Positions 60,919 to 64,000 of a stretch of DNA of 64,000 nt are shown one piece after another. This DNA is from Costus lasius (lineage: Eukaryota; Streptophyta; Magnoliopsida; Zingiberales; Costaceae), in assembly GCA_027563935.2 (NCBI GenBank), contig CM050454.1, positions 43,738,596-43,802,595 on the forward strand, given 5' to 3'. The translations under genes were made by a program, and so were the position numbers. The notes under the pieces were generated by a model. That model worked only from the letters and a program-made list of their open reading frames with translations. It was not told the DNA's origin and searched no databases. Position 1 is the first letter of the stretch, and each line of letters starts with the position of its first letter.

Positions 60919-60950
60919 GACTGTGTTGTACCAACTCAGTTGGCACAGTC
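60919..60950 (+). other. leader hairpin 2 (CCAACTCAGTTGG)
   Basis: The inner palindrome at 60931-60943 is closed by a 7-bp outer stem GACTGTG/CACAGTC. It shares TTGTACC and ACTCAGT with hairpin 1, about 209 bases upstream. Confidence 0.65.
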
Positions 60951-61253
60951 TGCTGGATTGCCCGGATGAAGGGGAATCGCACGGGTTGGCGATTGGCTGG
61001 GACAGCCTACCAGAGATTAGTGCTTGTACTCTCTGTGCATCTTATCTCGCCTGAGCGGGACGCGGAGACCAAGTATGAAATCTGGATCCCATCTCACTAA
61101 AAGAGTTCTACTCTTTCGGGCTGTTTTGCTGGATTTTTCAGCCAGATAAAATAGTGAGAAAAAGAATCTTTCTTAAGTCCTGATTGATTCTTATACATTG
61201 ATACTGACCTTGCTGTTCTTGCATTGTTGTAGATACCTGCAGCAACGAACACC

Positions 61254-64000
61254 ATGAACTTCAATGTGCGATCCCTACTGGAAAGGGAGAAGTTTGCTGG
61301 GCCGAACTTCTCTGACTGGTTTGGACACCTTAAGATCGTTCTTAAGGCAGAGAGGAAACTGTATGTCCTCGAGACGGCGATACCGCCGCAGCCCGCTCCG
61401 AACGCCGCAAGGGCGGTTCGGGAAGCCTATGAAAAGCACGTCAATGATAGCATTGATGTCGCTTGCCTGATGCTAGCGTCTATGACGCCACCGCTGCAGC
61501 GTCAGCATGAGGACATGTCGGCTATAGAGATTATAGCGAACCTCAAGATGCTGTATGCTGCACAGGCAAGGACTGAGCGCTACAATTTGACGAAGCTCTT
61601 CTTTCAGAGCAAACTGGCTGAAGGGAGCCCAGTGGGAGCTCACGTGCTCAAGATGATTGGGCACAAGGAGGCTCTAGAGAAACTGGGGCATACCATCAAC
61701 CAGGAGCTTGCTGTGGACATTATTCTGCAGTCTCTCCCGCCTTCATTCGACGCGTTCATTATTAATTTTAATATGAACAAAATCGATTGTACTCCGGCAG
61801 AGCTGCTGAATATGCTCTTGACCACTGAGGAGACTCTGAAGGGTAAGCCTTCGACCTCTGTCTTAATGGTTCCTTCCAGGAACAAGAAGAAGGGGAAGAA
61901 GGGCAAGGCCACTGTCAAGAGCTACAGCAAGGCTCTGAAGCAAAAGGTGAAGCGGTCCAAGGAATACAGGTGTTTCCACTGTGGCCAGCTGGGTCACTGG
62001 AAAAAGGACTGTAAAGCGCTCCAAGGAGATAAGAGGGGAAGCATCGCTTCTGGCTCAGGTATATTCGTGACTGAGGTCATGTTTTCTTCTTCTATATCAT
62101 GGGTGTTGGACACTGCATGTGGAGTTCACATTTGTTCAAATGTACAGGAACTCAAGAGAAGAAGGCAGGTGGGACAGCATGAGGTGGACCTACGCGTTGG
62201 AAACGGAGCACGGGTTGCTGCTGTTGCTGTAGGAGACTACTTCATTTCTTTACCATCTGGCATTGTATTGGAACTAGACAATTGTTATTTTGTTCCCAGT
62301 ATTACTAAAAATATTATCTCCATTCCTGCTCTTGTCAGGAAGGGATTTTCCTTTGAATGCAATATTTCAAAGTGTGTTTTATCTTTAGATAATATTTTTT
62401 ATGCAACTGGTTCAATTAGCAATGGGTTATTCATGTTGGACATGGAATGTTCGATACAGCAAATTGATATTAAGAAAGCCAAGTATGCTGATGACAGCAC
62501 CTTGTTATGGCATAGTCGTTTAGGCCATATTAACGAGAAACGCATTAAGCGGTTGCATGATAATGGACTGCTGGGATCATTCTCCTATAAGGAGATTGAT
62601 ACATGCAAGGCTTGTTTGATGGGTAAAATGACGAAGTCACCTTTTCCTCATAAAGGTCAAAGGGCTTCAGGTTTACTTGACCTTATACACAGTGATGTGT
62701 GTGGGCCATTTAGTAAACATGCCAGAGGTGGCTATCAGTACTTCATTACCTTTACTGATGATTTCAGTAGGTATGGCTATGTCTATCTGATGAGACATAA
62801 GAGTGAATCTTTTGACAAGTTCAAAGAGTTCAAGAATGAAGTACAAAATCAGCTAGGCCGAAATATCAAGGCACTTCGCTCAGATCGAGGTGGTGAATAC
62901 TTGAGTCATACGTTTACTGACTATCTGAAGGAGTGTGGGATTATCTCACAGCTCACTCCGCCAGGAACACCGCAATGGAATGGTGTGTCCGAGAGGAGAA
63001 ATAGAACGTTACTTGATATGGTTCGTTCTATGGTGAGTCAGGCTACTCTTCCATACTCCTTTTGGGGTTTTGCGCTGGAAACAGCTGCAAAGGTACTAAA
63101 CCGAGTGCCATCCAAGGCAGTTTCTAAGACTCCATATGAGTTATGGTATGGGAAACAGCCGAGCTTGACATTTATCAGGATCTGGGGCTGCGAGGCTTAT
63201 GTCAAAAAGCTCGCCTCTGGGAAACTAGAGAGCAGATCTGACAAATGTATCTTTGTCGGTTACCCTAAGGAAACTAAGGGTTATTATTTCTACGATCCCA
63301 AGGAGAACAAGGTTTTTGTTGCTCGGACGGCCATATTTCTTGAGAAGGAGTTTCTTCTGCAAGAGGCCAGTGGGAGAGAAATAAAGCTGGATGAGAATCC
63401 AGAAGAAGGACAAAGTGACCAAGCAGAGTTGGATGAGCCTGAGCCGGTAGAACAGGTTATTGAACAACCTGAGGCTCAGATATCACGGGAACCGCGAAGA
63501 TCGGGAAGGATCCGTCGACAGCCTGAGCGCTATGACGGAGTCTACATCATTGATCATGATGAACCCCTCACTTATGCGGATGCGGTCAGTGGACCGGAGT
63601 CAGCGAGATGGCTTGAAGCTATGCGCGCCGAGATGGACTCCATGTCAGATAACCAAGTTTGGGATTTGGTTGATCCGCCTCCGGGAGTTATCCCTATAGG
63701 CTGTAAATGGATCTTCAAGAAGAAGATTGACATGGATGGTAACGTAGTTACCTATAAAGGCAGGCTAGTTGCGAAAGGTTTCAAACAAATCTACGGGATA
63801 GATTATGATGAAACTTTCTCACCTGTAGCCATGTTTAAGTCTATTCGGATTCTTTTCGCGATAGCTGCATACTATGATTATGAGATCTGGCAGATGGATG
63901 TGAAAACAGCTTTCCTTAATGGAAATCTGGATGAGGATGTGTACATGACACAACCAGAGGGTTTCACTAATCCAGCAGATCGTCATAAGATATGCAAGTT
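61254..64000 (+). CDS. D4 gag-pol polyprotein (partial, open frame)
   Basis: The frame is open for 915 codons from ATG 61254 to the window edge, with no stop. Domains by residue: Gag from 1; zinc knuckle C240-C253 (CFHCGQLGHWKKDC); aspartic protease with D286 in WVLDTACG, where copia elements use DTG, DSG or DTA; integrase zinc motif from H420; catalytic D481, D544 and E580, the last two 35 residues apart; RT from about 819 (WIFKKK), with the YVDD block lying outside the window. Relatives D2 and D3 complete the order with RNase H, and total length there is about 1288 residues. The protein would form virus-like particles, reverse-transcribe the element RNA and integrate the copy. This is the only D copy here without a visible lesion. 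Confidence 0.95.
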   Translation, partial: MNFNVRSLLEREKFAGPNFSDWFGHLKIVLKAERKLYVLETAIPPQPAPNAARAVREAYEKHVNDSIDVACLMLASMTPPLQRQHEDMSAIEIIANLKMLYAAQARTERYNLTKLFFQSKLAEGSPVGAHVLKMIGHKEALEKLGHTINQELAVDIILQSLPPSFDAFIINFNMNKIDCTPAELLNMLLTTEETLKGKPSTSVLMVPSRNKKKGKKGKATVKSYSKALKQKVKRSKEYRCFHCGQLGHWKKDCKALQGDKRGSIASGSGIFVTEVMFSSSISWVLDTACGVHICSNVQELKRRRQVGQHEVDLRVGNGARVAAVAVGDYFISLPSGIVLELDNCYFVPSITKNIISIPALVRKGFSFECNISKCVLSLDNIFYATGSISNGLFMLDMECSIQQIDIKKAKYADDSTLLWHSRLGHINEKRIKRLHDNGLLGSFSYKEIDTCKACLMGKMTKSPFPHKGQRASGLLDLIHSDVCGPFSKHARGGYQYFITFTDDFSRYGYVYLMRHKSESFDKFKEFKNEVQNQLGRNIKALRSDRGGEYLSHTFTDYLKECGIISQLTPPGTPQWNGVSERRNRTLLDMVRSMVSQATLPYSFWGFALETAAKVLNRVPSKAVSKTPYELWYGKQPSLTFIRIWGCEAYVKKLASGKLESRSDKCIFVGYPKETKGYYFYDPKENKVFVARTAIFLEKEFLLQEASGREIKLDENPEEGQSDQAELDEPEPVEQVIEQPEAQISREPRRSGRIRRQPERYDGVYIIDHDEPLTYADAVSGPESARWLEAMRAEMDSMSDNQVWDLVDPPPGVIPIGCKWIFKKKIDMDGNVVTYKGRLVAKGFKQIYGIDYDETFSPVAMFKSIRILFAIAAYYDYEIWQMDVKTAFLNGNLDEDVYMTQPEGFTNPADRHKICK

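Larger units (their letters stand above)
59450..61253 (+). other. D4 leader
   Basis: This 1.8 kb untranslated leader holds two conserved hairpins (listed separately) and tRNA-like blocks TGGCAGAGGCG (60322-60332) and GGATCGACCC (60368-60377). No competing gene is evident. Confidence 0.65.
57759..64000 (+). mobile_element. D4: Angela-like copia element, 5' part
   Basis: The element starts with a full 5' LTR and runs off the right edge inside RT. The left flank is CTACC. It belongs to the same family as D2 and D3, on the opposite strand. Primer site, leader and coding frame are all intact as far as visible. Confidence 0.92.

Noticed and set aside
62109..62117. Protease motif DTA instead of DTG as a sign of an inactive protease
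   Set aside because: DTA occurs in all three D copies, and some active copia elements such as Tnt1 carry DTA, so it is a family trait.

Overview
This window is nuclear DNA of a flowering plant. The only ordinary host gene is the 5' part of MSI1 (WD-repeat histone chaperone, RBBP4/p48 family), on the minus strand at the left edge. Almost everything else is transposable-element DNA, mostly LTR retrotransposons nested in each other. The MSI1 sequence and the Angela/BARE-like copia elements would suit a large-genome monocot. I infer that and did not prove it.

Layout. 1-1409: MSI1 exons 1 and 2, with a promoter/leader carrying an E2F-type site and a telo-box. 1939-2089: a near-perfect foldback hairpin. 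2406-12086: element A, a non-autonomous Athila-like Ty3/gypsy element with TSD AACGG, a tRNA-Asp-type primer site, one gag-like ORF and no pol. Its 5' LTR carries a 3 kb replacement. 13016-20518: element B, a related non-autonomous element with a broken gag-like ORF and a truncated 3' LTR. 20519-21960: a minisatellite with higher-order structure. 21961-25455: unassigned repeat DNA with two GA microsatellites, a 63-bp tandem repeat and a GA-rich tandem block. 25456-37327: a decayed minus-strand copia pol (F). It is split at its YVDD codons by a B-like solo LTR (C). C contains an Angela-like solo LTR (E), which abuts solo LTR D1 and contains a 3.85 kb insertion (G). 37328-57758: Angela-like LTRs H and E2. 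E2 is interrupted by the complete copia element D2, and D2 is interrupted by the complete copia element D3. 57759-64000: D4, a third member of the D family, on the plus strand, with a gag-pol frame still open at the window edge.

Most insertion boundaries were placed by matching LTR ends and 5-bp target duplications (AACGG, ATCAT, TTACT, AACAA, CTCAC, GTCAT), plus one 8-bp duplication for a hAT-type MITE. Relative order of insertion can therefore be read directly. D2 and D3 have nearly identical LTR pairs and are young, yet their gag-pol frames carry nonsense codons, mostly C-to-T or G-to-A. D4 is the only copy without a visible lesion. There is no operon-like cooperation here. The functional logic is that of retroelement parts: LTR promoter, primer-binding site, structured leader, gag-pol and polypurine tract. 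Non-autonomous elements A and B presumably depended on proteins supplied elsewhere.
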